A stretch of DNA of 64,000 nt from Oegoconia quadripuncta (GCA_949316235.1 OX438751.1:19282801-19346800); one strand, 5' to 3'; shown: positions 11,419-22,910, counted from the first letter of the stretch. Notes: generated by a model not told the origin, from the sequence alone. Translations and numbers: made by a program.

Positions 11419-12061
11419 GGGTGGAATAAAAAGGCGGTAGGTGGCGGGAAAGTACATTAAACAGGTATTAAAGTTAGCAAATTATAATAAAAGGAAGTAT
11501 TCTTTTATTTTTTTAAATAAGATAATTAATGAAATTGTGAAGTTGAAATTTGGAATTCAATCGACAAAAATATCGAGATAAAAAACAACCTGCATTTTTA
11601 TGGAACCAATCGATAACGTCAAAGAGTGTAATCTCATTGCAAAAATATTAATTATCTCAAAATAAAATAAATTGTTGGTCACCGGGATGACCTACTTTTG
11701 ATGATTTGTCAGTAAGTGGAACTTTTACTATGAAAACGTTTTAAAAGGCCGTATCATTTTATTGCATTAAACTAGATATTTGAATTTTCAGCAGTACGAG
11801 GCCCTAAATCTTAGTATTCGATATTAATTTCAACCTGATCTTCTGAACTTCAATTAAAATGACATATTGTGAAGCGACCTAGTTTTAAAAAATAAAATGT
11901 TGACTTTCATTAAGTGATATTTTTGTATCCTACAATGAATAAAATATTTTTGACTTTTGATATCTTCAGCCGTTTCTGAGAAAAAAGTGTATTAATGGTA
12001 ATGTTACGTACAGAACCATCAGGGTACTAGTCCAATTCGCATTTGACCCTCTATTCCACCC
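11419..12061. mobile_element. Putative TIR DNA transposon, non-autonomous
   Basis: The ends GGGTGGAATA (11419-11428) and TATTCCACCC (12052-12061) are exact inverted copies. Both are flanked by TATA, consistent with TA target duplication. The interior is AT-rich and lacks an open frame long enough for a transposase. Superfamily not assignable from the ends alone. Confidence 0.5.
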
Positions 12062-12465
12062 AGTATACCTATTTTATCTTCGGTAGGAATAATTAAACCC
12101 TTGACAAACCTATGTAGTCTCATAGCAACAAGTTCTCGTGACGACGACAGTACCTACGGTATAGACCCTTATTAAGTATGTGGGGATCAGTTATCTAATA
12201 CCCACGTCAGACGCGGTGACAAATTGGCTGACCTGTGGCTGCCCTTCTCTACTCTCAGCTGGATGCAGGCGGTTACTAAGGGAAGAAATAAGGTTGAAAG
12301 TAAGGGCGTGGTCACGATTCTATCCAGGAAGAGTGAAGGTAGCTCAGTCGCCTTTATACAAACACTATCGAATTATTAATTGTAGCATTAGCGATATATA
12401 ATCGGTCAGATAAAGGAGGATACACATGAGGTTATTACTTATATTAAGTACTTGACAAGATTTCT

Positions 12466-12520
12466 ACCCGCGACTTCGTCTGCGTAGATATTAGACATTA
12501 AAAGGGATCGCGAATATAAT
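12466..12520 (-). mobile_element. Helitron 3' end relic
   Basis: CCCGCGACTTCGTCTGCGTA is the reverse complement of the Helitron 3' hairpin region seen at 63.5 kb. The terminal CTAG is lost. Confidence 0.5.
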
Positions 12521-12628
12521 TGAACTACCAAATATGAGCAAAATAAGCGACTGTTAGATGGACATTTACATTAGTAATTGGTAAGACTTAAAAGCCTACT
12601 TTTTGAATAATAAATAATATGTAATTAA

Positions 12629-12847
12629 TCTAACTAATATTATAAATGCAGAAAGTTTGTATTTTTATTTGTTTATTTGTTTGTTGCTTAATTACGGCCA
12701 AACGGATGGACGGATTTAGATGAAATTTGATATATACATAGAATATACCCTGAATTGAAACTCGATAAAGTGAGTAGTTCCCAACGGGTAAACAAATTCC
12801 CGCGATAAAGTTATTCTACGCAGGCGAAGCCGCGGGCGGGTAGCTAG
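12629..12847 (+). mobile_element. Non-autonomous Helitron, complete
   Basis: Starts TCTAACTAATATTATAAATG after A (12628) and ends GCGGGCGGGTAGCTAG before T (12848). Interior landmarks are GGATGGACGGATTTAGATGA and the GATAAAGTGAGTAGTTCCC block. Size is about 219 bp. Both Helitron termini are intact, so this is a useful reference copy. Confidence 0.85.
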
Positions 12848-13181
12848 TATTAAATAATTCAATGATATCAATGATAAATAATTCTGTATTGTCATGTATA
12901 ACTTAATTTTAAATAGAAGTTGTGTGTGATGTGGTAAGACTATGACTTATCCTCCCTATTACCTACAGCACCATAACTAAAGCGACGGCATCAAGTACCT
13001 AAGTACATATCAACACGAGACAGTGTCGTTCACAGTCAGCCTTGTGTCAGTGCAAATAGCAACCATAACCCCACTAATGAAGGTAAACTATGAGCCGGAC
13101 CAGGGCTGTTCAATTTCAGGTGATGACAATTTTAAAAACAATAACATTGAAGTAAGTAATTCATTCAATAAGTAATTCATA

Positions 13182-13785
13182 GGAGCGTCGGTGGCGCGGT
13201 TAAGACGCAGGTCTCCCAATTTGGGAGACCTGCGTAGGCAGACTATGTACCAATGAGTTTTTAAATTTAATTTAATTTAACCGCCTCCGTGGCTCAGTGT
13301 AAACAACATTGGGTTTACGATTCGGAGGTCGCGGGTTCGATCCCCAGCGGGGTACATGTTTAAGTACTCGGTTTGGTTGGTGGTAGGGCATTTTAAATGT
13401 CCGTCTGGCTAGCTACCACCATCTTAATAGCATTGTGTTCCGGTTGTCAGAGATAAGATAGCCAGTCCCCCAAATGTGTTAGGGTTTCCGGGTCAGTACG
13501 CTTCCACTTTCGACCTCATCTTCACTTAACATCAGGTGTGATTGAGGTCCAGTACCAAACTGTTGTGCATAAACAAAAAAAACTTATGTGCATTTATCCG
13601 ACTGCTCTTAAACGGTGAATGAAAACATCGTGATGCCGGTTTCGGCATGCCTGAGAATAAAAATTCTAAGGCATGTAAAGTCCCCAACCCGCATTGGGCC
13701 AGCGTGGTGGACTATGGCCCATACTCCCTCATTACAAGAGGGAAAGTAGTGGGATGTTTACAGACTGAGATGATGATGAAGTAAT
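13182..13785 (+). repeat. SINE-D, split by SINE-C
   Basis: Head AGCGTCGGTGGCGCGGTTAAG. The tail part after 13579 carries CATTTATCCGACTGCTCTTA, GGCCAGCGTGGTGGACTATG and GAGATGATGATGA. A SINE-C copy interrupts it at about 13280-13577. The anticodon-arm region has become a perfect 31-bp palindrome at 13205-13235. Confidence 0.8.
13280..13577 (+). repeat. SINE-C nested in SINE-D
   Basis: Near full length from CCGCCTCCGTGGCTCAGTGT to TTGTGCAT plus an A-rich tail, lacking about 30 bases around the AAGCAGCAATG block. It interrupts the TTTAAATTTAATTT spacer of SINE-D, so it is the younger insertion. Confidence 0.8.
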
Positions 13786-14130
13786 TCATCGTCATTATAT
13801 TGTTCGTTTTTTATTAAACGCCTTTAAAAGTAGTCGGGTAAAAAGGACGACGTTCTCAATTCGACTATAATGTTTTACAAGATTTTATTTAACTAACTTC
13901 GTATGTAGTAGGTATGTATGTCCGTTCAAAATTTGCAAGTCATAAGTATTAGAACCATGTTTACTTAAGGAGCTGAAACTTTTCATACTCGTTTAGTTCT
14001 GATGATAATACATTTTTATGATAGAGATAAACTGATGCTGCAACCAGGATCTTCTCCTGACGAAGGGAACTCCTTAACGGTTAATAGCACATATACGAAA
14101 ATTTACATGGTTAGACTAGAATAATATGTT

Positions 14131-14237
14131 GCAAATGTGTTGGAGTTTCCGGGTCAGTACGCTTCCACCTTCGACCTCATCTTCACTTAACGTCAGGTGT
14201 GATTGAGGTCAAGTACCAACCCGTTGCGTATAAAAAA
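14131..14237 (+). repeat. SINE-C, 3' fragment
   Basis: From AATGTGTTGGAGTTTCCGGG to CAACCCGTTGCGTAT plus As. 5'-truncated, the usual result of incomplete reverse transcription. Confidence 0.75.
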
Positions 14238-14275
14238 ATATGATAATCATGATGGAGTTAATAAAAGCTTCATTT

Positions 14276-14536
14276 TTAAAGTATTTTGTAATGTATAAAC
14301 TTATTTTGTATGTTTGTTACGCGATTATCTTCGTCAATTGTTAACCGATTTTCATAATTTTTTCTTTGTAAAGGTATATCGTCTGTGTGGTTCCATATAA
14401 TTTCAGTGAACAACTGATCATGCATGTCGGAGTCAGATAATGGAACCTTAGTTAAGTTGGTTGTTTTGCCAATTTCTGGCAGTTCAATTATTGGATTTAC
14501 AAAATTTATTTTATCAAAATCAGTGAAATTAAACAT
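14276..14536 (-). CDS. Possible orphan coding exon, unknown
   Basis: Not recognised. An ATG at 14536, with an in-frame TAG nine bases upstream, opens 86 codons. The composition is unlike the AT-driven chance frames nearby: acidic and polar, with segments such as NPIIELPEIGKTTNL and DSDMHDQLFTEIIWNH. A donor-like CGC|GTAACA after codon 72 (at 14320) would make a first coding exon with phase 0. The -3 position is T, a poor start context. It lies between SINE-C copies. No signal peptide or domain is visible; it may be chance. Confidence 0.25.
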   Translation of the reverse strand: MFNFTDFDKINFVNPIIELPEIGKTTNLTKVPLSDSDMHDQLFTEIIWNHTDDIPLQRKNYENRLTIDEDNRVTNIQNKFIHYKIL

Positions 14537-14605
14537 CGATATCTACTCTTAAATATTGTGAATTTTCCGTAATGGTGTCCCATTGATCTTTGTTTATAGT
14601 TTACT

Positions 14606-15066
14606 GCCTTTCCGCCCGCCGCTTCGCCTGCGTCGAATAACTTTATCGCAGATGGACTGGCTAGCTACCACCATCTTATCTAAATCTGCCGCCAAGCAGC
14701 AATGTTAATGACATTGTTGTGTTCCGGTTGTCAGAGATAAGATAGCCAGTCCCCCAAATGTATTGGGGTTTCCGGGTCAGTACGCTTCCACCTTCGACCT
14801 CATCTTCACTTAACATCAGGTGTGATTGAGGTCAAGTAGGAACCCGTCGTGCATAAAAAAAAAAAAAAGATATGTTTAATTGGATTATCCCGCGGGATCT
14901 AATCATTTTATCGGGATTATAAGTATTCTATATCTTAAATCCAGGGTATTCTATACCAAATTCTACCTTTATACCAAATTTCATCCAAATCCGTTCATCT
15001 ATTTCGCCGTGGTTGAGCAACAAACAAACAAACATCCAAACTTTCGCATGTATAATATTAGTCAGA
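14606..15066 (-). mobile_element. Helitron, minus strand, split by SINE-C
   Basis: The 5' end on the minus strand is TCTGACTAATATTATACATG after A, reading from 15066. The 3' hairpin region (plus-strand CCGCCCGCCGCTTCGCCTGC) lies at 14610-14630, where the terminal CTAG has decayed. The middle is interrupted by SINE-C at 14653-14868. Confidence 0.65.
14653..14868 (+). repeat. SINE-C nested in Helitron, 5'-truncated
   Basis: Begins in the body at CTGGCTAGCTACCACC and ends GTGCAT with about 14 As. Helitron sequence is on both sides, so the SINE is younger. Confidence 0.75.
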
Positions 15067-15069
15067 TAG

Positions 15070-15949
15070 ATTTATAGGTTACATTGCCTGAAAGGCGAAA
15101 GTCCGTAAAAAACATGCCAATAACTAGGTTTTTATACATACAATGCTTTTACAGGCATGCCTTCTACAGGCTTGTGTTGTGTATCATGCTCCATTTATAC
15201 CCGGCAGACGCCTTCGCACATGCTTTATGCATTACTCCGCATGCCCCACAAAAGGCGAAAAATCGAGTGAGGTGTCTTGCTTTTGGCATGCTTTCTACTA
15301 GTATACGTTTTTCGTGCATACACATGTTAATTATAGCAATTGATTGGCTACTTCTATAGGCAAACCAGCTACAGGCTACTGCCTTTTACAGGTATGTGTA
15401 TTTTCGTAAAGAAATCTGATTGTTACGTCGAGCTGACGTTATCCACAACGACTAACGACTTCACTCTGTCTAACGATTTTTTCTTTTTCAACTACCAGAA
15501 ACACAACGAAACACAAAAATTTAATGTCTGTTATTTCATCTGTACACTACCGTTAATTAAAGACAATAGTTGTATTTATAATACCTACTAATAAATATAA
15601 TAAGATCGTATGTACCTATTGGTTTGGCCAGCCCTGATCTCCTTCGCCTGTGTGTAGTGGAAAATTTGTTGGGCGGATACTTACCGATGGAGTATTGAGC
15701 AAATATAATGCTTAACCTACCTGTATCACAGTAGGTAAGTATACCGATTTTTTACGACATGCTATCTAGTTCATTCGTCGTTCGAAAAAATTCGTTCGCA
15801 AAATTACAGATTCATATTCTAGTAAAATTTAGAGCATTTGCACTCCCGACGAGTGGGTCTAGCTATTAGGTTTCGTATCGTAACAATCGTAAGCTTGACA
15901 GTTGTGAGTTGGTTGACATTCGTTAGCACCTATCTTAAGTTACGTTCCT
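15070..15949. other. No gene recognised
   Basis: A run of related short phrases (ACAGGCATGCCTTCTACAGG, GGCATGCTTTCTAC) at about 15150-15400 looks weakly repetitive. Otherwise nothing. Confidence 0.4.
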
Positions 15950-16290
15950 ACCCGACTGGCGCACGGGAGGGTAAGTTTTTCGAGAGTATGTGATGTAGAT
16001 TTCTATGTTACCTCCTGTAGCCTAAATGCTTAACCTATCTTGAAGTGCAAGGTGTCATTCGACTCGTGTTGATCCTCAGAGTCTCATTGGATAACATTTC
16101 ATGGTAAGAAACCTAACATGACGCCCATGAAATACAAAATAAGCTGTCGGGTTTTTTGGTTTTTACCCGACTGCCTCTGGAAGGAGGTATGTATATAGAT
16201 TTCTGATACCTCCAGTAGCCTAAATGGCTTAACAGATTTAGAATTGCAAGGTGTCGTTCCATTGTTCTTGATCCCCAGTATCATATTAGG
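15950..16290 (+). repeat. Repeat G, two tandem copies
   Basis: The first copy starts at ACCCGACTGGCGCACGGG. A second start, ACCCGACTGCCTCTGGAAGG, follows directly after the first copy's TGTCGGGTTTTTTGG end at about 16160. Both share CCTCCTGTAGCCTAAATG-like text. Confidence 0.6.
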
Positions 16291-17279
16291 TCCTTACCTA
16301 TGAAATTGGTGTTTTGTTTGAAGAATTTCATTAAGACTGTTTTCTCCATACAAACATTTTTGATTTTTTTTGGGAACAGCAAATCCAAATTTAGCTAAAC
16401 TTTGTGTGTATTATCGGATAACATTAAGTTAAGTATAGGCAGCGTTAATTTTTAAAAGTAACCGCTTTATAAAAGATTCAGCGAATCTAAGAAATGATTA
16501 TGGGAAGCACATGAAAAGAGCTCGGTTCAATTTTTTTTTATTATGTGATTTAGCCCAGAAATTAAATATTTCATGTGAAACGTTGAAATAATATTCCATT
16601 TTCTTAATAAAAAACAAATTTGGATGTAGCTTTGAAAATCGCAGGAATTGGTACAAATGATTAACGAAGAAAAAAAATTCAAATTTTCATAGGTAAAGAT
16701 TCGCACGTCTAATTATTTCTGATCGTGTTTTGATGAAAGTTCAAAATCGTATCACTGGTGGAAAGGGATCGTTACCACCCATGACACCTCTAACCTCCCA
16801 AGTTTAAAGTCGGCAATTTCGTCCTCAAATACAGGGGTTACCGGTGCGTTGCCTTACCACCCTGAGGTACAAATTACCCAATACTTCTTACGAACTTGAG
16901 GCCTACGAATCTCATGTAACCGACTACATGGAGTGCTGCTCATTTCAAATTTCGAATATTATATTTGGAACAGCTTAATTAAATTAATAAGGGTTTTATT
17001 AACTATAATGTGATACCTGTAGACACCAGGTTGATTTTTCCAGAGTGGAAAGTTGTACGTAGGTATATACTAGGTATATAATAAGCAGGTACAGCCTGAC
17101 ACAGATAAACCTTTACAGCCCAGTGTAACGTTGCGTCTAGCGTCGTTCCGCTTTTACCTTTAATTTACATATTATTCACAAACTACACATAATTAATATA
17201 TTGAAATTTAAAATAACAACAACAGATCATCTTTAAAATAAAATTTCCTACGGAACCCCCAAATTATTATTTTATTTAA
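16291..17279. other. No gene recognised
   Basis: Unassigned AT-rich DNA without convincing frames or family matches. Confidence 0.4.
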
Positions 17280-17797
17280 AAAGGGTCTCACCACGGCATT
17301 GCGGAACGCTAATCTGTCCGGTCGCGATGACATTTCTGAGACGATTTCTAATTAGAGTGGGGGAACCCGAATCGTGCTCTATTTGACCGCGACCTTGCTA
17401 CCGGAAGATCACTGCCTCGGTTGCCACCTGAACCCTCAACCAAGTTTTAAGTAAACTACGGAAGATCCCTCTATATAGGGATCAAGGTCCTAAGTGAATA
17501 CTTGACGGCGTCGACATCCAGGTCTGCACCTGGGAGACCTTCGGGGTAGATCTACCCTCCCCCGAAAACCGCTCATCCAGCCTTGACCTCGTCGTCGTCT
17601 ACTCGAGGGCTATGTCCACTGCAGCTGCAAGACCTTCAGGTCAGTGACCTTACGGTGAAATTTGCCGAGGGGTGCAGGGGAGTGAGCTGTTGGTACAATT
17701 AACCCACTATATCCAACTCATATTGGTATTCTTTTCCTGTAATACCTACTTGCTGGCGGCTAAACGGGCGCTAAACTTTGACTTTGACTTTAACCGC
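17280..17797 (+). pseudogene. Decayed non-LTR retrotransposon, 3' end
   Basis: GC-richer than its surroundings. It ends GGCGGCTAAACGGGCGCTAA followed by two to three TTTGAC units, a typical LINE tail. A broken frame around 17510-17640 (VDLPSPENRSSS, then LDLVVVY) resembles the LINE endonuclease region, which would imply a large internal deletion before the tail. The family is uncertain and the reading is from memory of such elements only. Confidence 0.4.
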
Positions 17798-17799
17798 CG

Positions 17800-19520
17800 C
17801 ACCAGCATAATTTACACATGTTCACCACACGCATACTACTATACACCTACACGGACACCTGCAAGCGAACACGTTCGTCATGATTAGTACTGAAATTGCA
17901 ACTGTCCTGTAATTGAGCACATTGCAAGCCGAATAGTACAAAATAAAAAATTCTAAAACTAAGACGTCTATACTGGTTCCTGAGATACAGGGATCTATAC
18001 TTTGGGAACCAGACGTAAAATTAAGTATGCTCTTTCATTTACCAATTTCTTTATAAATGCCAACTCTTTTGTAGTGTTCAATATGTTTTTTGCTCAAAAA
18101 ATTGTATTCTTATAATACAAATTATTTTTTTTTTCAGGAAAACATGAATATTTTTTGCTACGACTATATTATATTGCTGAACTCAGTATAACTGCTGTAA
18201 CTAAACAAAAAAATATCCAAATAATTTGTATGATGGAGGCCTGTAAAGATATCAGTTTCAGACTGTAACAATGGGCTTATAGAATCTAGCAAGATCATCA
18301 CATTCAATTATTTAAATTAATTATTTCACTTGACCTGAAACACAACCGAAACTAGGTCGGAATGTTATTTTTATCTATTTATTTTTATATTAACATCAAA
18401 ATAGGTATGGATTAAATAATTTAACATTAATAACTAATTAGATACTACGTGGAAAAGAGGAACTATCTACAAAAAAAAATTAAAAAGAACGTATACCTAG
18501 CTACTTTTTAACCTATATTTCTACTAAAATATCAGGTGCTTTAGAAACTTTTTTTTTCATAAAAAATAATGATTCGATTTGTACAAGAAAGTCCTTTCGA
18601 ATTCTTTCGAATTCTTCTTCTGGTGGATGATTCATTTGGAATTGCAATACTTCAGCCTAAGCTACATTCATCACGTCGATTCGACGAGCAATTCGTAAGT
18701 CGTTATTCGATCATCTTCAGCAGATCATCGGCTGATGTCGTTGCTTCAATTAAACCCTGGGTTTTAATCACCACTCGCCGCACAAATAAACGTTTTCATC
18801 AGACTTGTAGCTGTTGATTCTTACACTGGAATGTATTTCCGTTTATGTCTGAAATACATAAACAAAAGTGATTCATTTTCTCCTTTTTACGTCTCCAAAC
18901 AGCTAAAACGGAACCCTTATAATATAGTCATTTCTATATATCTGTCAGTTTATAACAGCTTCAAATTATTGCAGTTTATGTTTAATCTTTATGAAGTTAT
19001 CGGCAAAAATGCAATAAAAACCCTCACAACTAAACCTAATAAAGAAACTGCTTTGTAGCGGGTGTAATTAAGAGTGATTCAAAGATTTTAACTTGGAAGG
19101 CGAAAGAATGAGTTTTGCATACGCTACGGAACTCTAAGTTTATGTGTCCGTGTCGGTCATTTTAAAAATTCTCTACATTCTTAATAGAATTCTAATCCTA
19201 TAATATTCTGTACACTCACACAAGGTAAGAATTAGCAAAATTTGCCAAACACTCACTTTGCAAGAATTCGTATTTATTCGAAAATAGATAGTTGTGAAGT
19301 GAACAACAATATTATTTTGGCAATATTTCTTGTACGGCGTCGCAGATCCGTGTTGTTGTGTCCAGGTTTTATTATGATTCTGTGTATTAGCGGACACTTT
19401 ATCTTGTTTTTTAGTATTTATGGGATTTTTTACGCGATGTTTTTTGGGGAAAACTCTCTCTTTCCTTGTAAACAAACAAAAAAAAAAATTAATATTTTCG
19501 GGGATCGCAACAAGTTGATT
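17800..19520. other. No gene recognised; one coding-like patch
   Basis: Mostly AT-rich. On the minus strand about 18516-18650, after an acceptor-like GTAGCTTAG, a frame reads AEVLQFQMNHPPEEEFERIR and continues to a stop. The charged composition is codon-like but too short to judge. Confidence 0.3.
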
Positions 19521-19529
19521 CTAATCAAA

Positions 19530-20095
19530 ATGTGGAGGCACTTTGCTACCAGCCGTCAAAGGGGTGCCGCCACTTGGCACATCATCGACCGTGAGTTGAT
19601 GTTGTCACCGTTGCTTGGAAGAGCCCGGTGAGCCATTACTTGGTGGGAGGATTGTCATGGAAATTGAGCAGGAGGATTGTGGACTGGATCGGATGGGTTC
19701 CACCGACTGCATGTTGTTGTCGACCGAGTTGGATGTCGTGCATATGTTACCAGTGGGCAAGGTTCCATGATCATAATTTAGTGTTGAGATTTATGTGAGG
19801 GTGGGTGGTCTGTGGTTACCACCTTGCTTAATGATTTAAGGTTATCGGGCCTGTGTTCCGTCAGTGGCGGACCATTGCCTCGTTCTATTAAATCCTAGTG
19901 TCATTCTGATGTCATATTCGCCTGTGTATTGGCTTGATATTATATTGACATTTCCCGAAATGCCCTGTGCCACGAGAGGTTGGCACCGTCCCTGTCGCTG
20001 GTGGCGCCCGCATTTCCCCGACATATAGTATATTAAAAAACGGTCGAATTGAGATCCTCCTCCATTTTGAAGTCGGTTAATGATAGATATTACAC
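19530..20095. repeat. Probable decayed element, family unknown
   Basis: GC-richer segment ending with ACGGTCGAATTGAGATCCTC, then TTGAAGTCGGTTAA, a phrase I recognise as common in lepidopteran repeats. No frame is intact and the boundaries are approximate. Confidence 0.35.
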
Positions 20096-20324
20096 ACAAT
20101 TACATAATATAAAAACCTACATTCCTACTAATATGCTACAAATGAATAAATAGTTATAAATAATATATTAAATATATAAATATATTATATATAGCTATAA
20201 ATAGGCTGACTGCGTTACTGAGGTAACTTAAGATAGTGTTCTTTTAGTCGGGTTTTGCAAATGGGTATCACATTTTTAAAGGCCTAATTACTCTTAGTAA
20301 TAGAATGTTAATAATAAATAATAT

Positions 20325-20530
20325 TCAAAAACCAAAAAACACGACAGCATATTTTGTATTTTCCGTACGCCCAGTTGAATTTTTACCACAAAATGTATCC
20401 TATGACACTCCGGGTAAAAAGACGAATCTAACGACACCGAGCACTTCGAAATCGGTCATGCCGTTTAAAACCGACATACATACATACACTCGAAAAACAT
20501 TACCCTCCTTCCTTGGGCATTCGGGTAATA
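20325..20530 (-). repeat. Repeat G
   Basis: Reverse orientation: AACACGACAGCATATTTTGT, then CGAAATCGGTCATGCCG, then AACATTACCCTCCTTCCTTG. Confidence 0.65.
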
Positions 20531-20539
20531 AAAAATCGC

Positions 20540-21379
20540 ACTGCGCGCCGACGTGTTGTCATACTGCTCCCGCCTACTGTGATCTCATATAGCAAATAAT
20601 TTCAACCTTACTTTAATTAAGCTTACTTTAACGTTGCTTCCTTTGCAAATTATGTGACATCACATTGCAATTAATTCACACAGGACATGTATTTTTAACA
20701 GCATGTAATATTATTTTTGTGTTAATCTTGTGGATAGTAGATATCTAGTGTACTTTTAAATATACGGGGTGTTTGCAAGCATCAATATTTATGATACTTT
20801 CTTTCCAGCGATCACTTTTCTTTCGACTTCATTTATTGTCGGTGCAAATGTCGCTTTGAAAAGTAAGGAAAAATAATATTATGAGTTAAAATACTACTTG
20901 GAATACTTGGAAGACTTTACGGACCCATTTATGTGTTAATGCGGAGTTTTGTTATCGACTTTGGAATATGCCTCGAGGTGCTTTGTATGAAATATTACGA
21001 AATGGAAACCCAATTTTATCTACTATCTACACGTTTTCTTATGTTGTCTCGGTAAATATTTGGGGATGCGGCACGACCTACTTTAGGTCTGAGAAGTAAT
21101 TTAATGTTGGAAGCAAAATTGCGCCCGTAATGTTTAATAATGACGGTACGGTTTATAATGTCCCTTGTAACCTCATTCTAAAAGGAACTACACAAAAATC
21201 CTGCATCACAAAAACGCTTGTCTGACTAGAGCCACCTCAAACCTCTTTTTTCACTCCATCAAACTGCCAAGATTAGTTTAGGACAGCCCCTCAATTGCAG
21301 TGCAAAAGAACCAATGAATATAAAATGTATATTAATTAAAATAAAATAAAACTGCATAAAAAATGTATAATAAATCTCC
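20540..21379. other. No gene recognised
   Basis: No family match and no convincing frame. Confidence 0.4.
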
Positions 21380-22355
21380 CATCTTCAATGATTTTATTAT
21401 ATGTATGTAGGTATATTAAATAATTTTATGTTATGTATCTATATATTTCGTAGTAGGTATATATACCGGATGAGTTTTTTTACCGTAAGGAAAAAAATAG
21501 GGCATATTAGGTAAGTGAAATAGAAGTTATTGGCATAGTTAGTTTAATTTTATTTTTCAAAAACGCTCGCGCCGTCCGCTGATTGATATGCGATAGGCGG
21601 GATTCGTAAGGGTCCTATCATGCGAAATTTATTTGGAACTTATATTTTCTCCAAGTTTTCTATATTTGTTTAATTTAATGATGTAATTATGTGGAATAGG
21701 CTACAAACACCACCGTCAAATGACACAATTAAGGCTTTATTGGGTGATGGTTTTGAGAAAATAAAATTAAACAACCTTTCGGCACAATTAGGTAAGTGAA
21801 ATAGAAGGTATTGTCATAGGTAGTTTACTTATTTTTTTCAAAACCATAATCGAATAAAGTGTATTGTCATTTGACGGTCGAGTTGGTAACCTATTCCTGA
21901 TAAATAATTGTATCATTAAATTAAATAAATAAAATAAAAATGAGAGAAAATGTGAGTTCCAAATAAATTTCGCATGGTAGGAAGGAACCCTACGAATCTC
22001 GCCAGTCGCATATCAATCTCCGGCCGACGCGCGCGGCGATGATGATTTTGAACAAAAAAAAATTAAACTACCTATGCCAATAACTTTTATTTCACTTACG
22101 TAATAAGTTAAATTTTTTTCCTTACGGTTAAAAAACTCATCCGTTATTATTTTTTTATTTATTTATTATTCGTATTATATTTTTTTTTGCACGTAATTTG
22201 TTTGCTAAATCCCCAAAACTCATTTTCCTACTTCAATGCTCAGGTTAGATGGAAGAGATCTCTTATAGAGGTAAGTCCATCTTTGTATATGACCTATCGT
22301 TTGTACTCTCTTATATGTAATGTTCTGGTGTAATAAAGCTTATTAAAAAAATGTG
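21380..22355 (+). repeat. Repeat N, LINE-like 3' end, split by MITE pair
   Basis: The 3' part reads TTCAATGCTCAGGTTAGATG, GAAGAGATCTCTTATAGAGG, and ends TTCTGGTGTAATAAAGCTTA with an AATAAA signal. The uninterrupted relative is at 60720-61030. The left part (ATGTTATGTATCTATATATT, CGTAGTAGGTA) is separated from the right part by the MITE pair. Confidence 0.6.
21466..22143. mobile_element. MITE-F pair, tail to tail
   Basis: Copy one (plus) starts CCGGATGAGTTTTTTTACCG at 21466 and runs to about 21780. Copy two (minus) occupies about 21784-22143 and ends CTCATCCG. Both have lost their inner terminal inverted repeat. Shared internal blocks, read in opposite orientation, are TTGATATGCGA-GGCGGGATTCG, ATGCGAAATTTATTTGGAAC and TTTAATGATGTAATTATGTG-like. 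The result is one inverted repeat with arms of roughly 300 bp. There is no coding. Confidence 0.8.
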
Positions 22356-22616
22356 TAGGACAAAAATCAAACACAACGACATGCGCGACTAGTTTGTAAT
22401 TGCCTATAAAATCGCGCTCGTATATCTTTTGGTATGCACGCACGGTCATTAAACATTTTTAAAGGATAATAAAACACCTATATTTAGGTCAGCCATGCAG
22501 AAAGGTAACTACATTAATGAAATTCACAATGTTATTGATTGGATTCACGTGTTTAAGGAATGGCATGTGTAGCAGTCTTAGTATTAAGTTCTCTGTTAGT
22601 GTGCCATTGATTGTCA

Positions 22617-22910
22617 TTTTTAACCCCCGACGAAAAACGACGAGTGTTGTGTGTTTGACGGCTTTTGTCCACACAAAATGTGTGTCCAGTTTTTGTCCGA
22701 GATCAGTAATGCGTGTTTCGAATTGCATGCGATTTTTTTAAATGAAAGACTAAACGAGGGGATAGTTTCATATTTGTATTTGATGAAAATCGTTTAAAGG
22801 AAAGGAAAAGATGTTTAGCTTTTAACACAGTTGGTTTCGTTTATCTGGATGATATAAACGCTTGTTTTTTTGGGGTGTTCTAAATTTTTAATAGTTTAAA
22901 ATTTAATAAC
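22617..22910 (+). repeat. Repeat H
   Basis: Starts TTAACCCCCGACGAAAAACG and ends near GGGGTGTTCTAAATTTTTAA. The start is shared with 40.5, 55.6 and 62.3 kb. Confidence 0.6.

Noticed and set aside
17510..17640. Host exon at the GC-rich stretch
   Set aside because: It is followed directly by a LINE-type TTTGAC tail and the frame is broken, so a retroelement relic is more likely.
19242..19631. 129-codon plus-strand frame
   Set aside because: Composition (I, F, R, L mix without motif) and overlap with a 100-codon frame on the other strand suggest chance.
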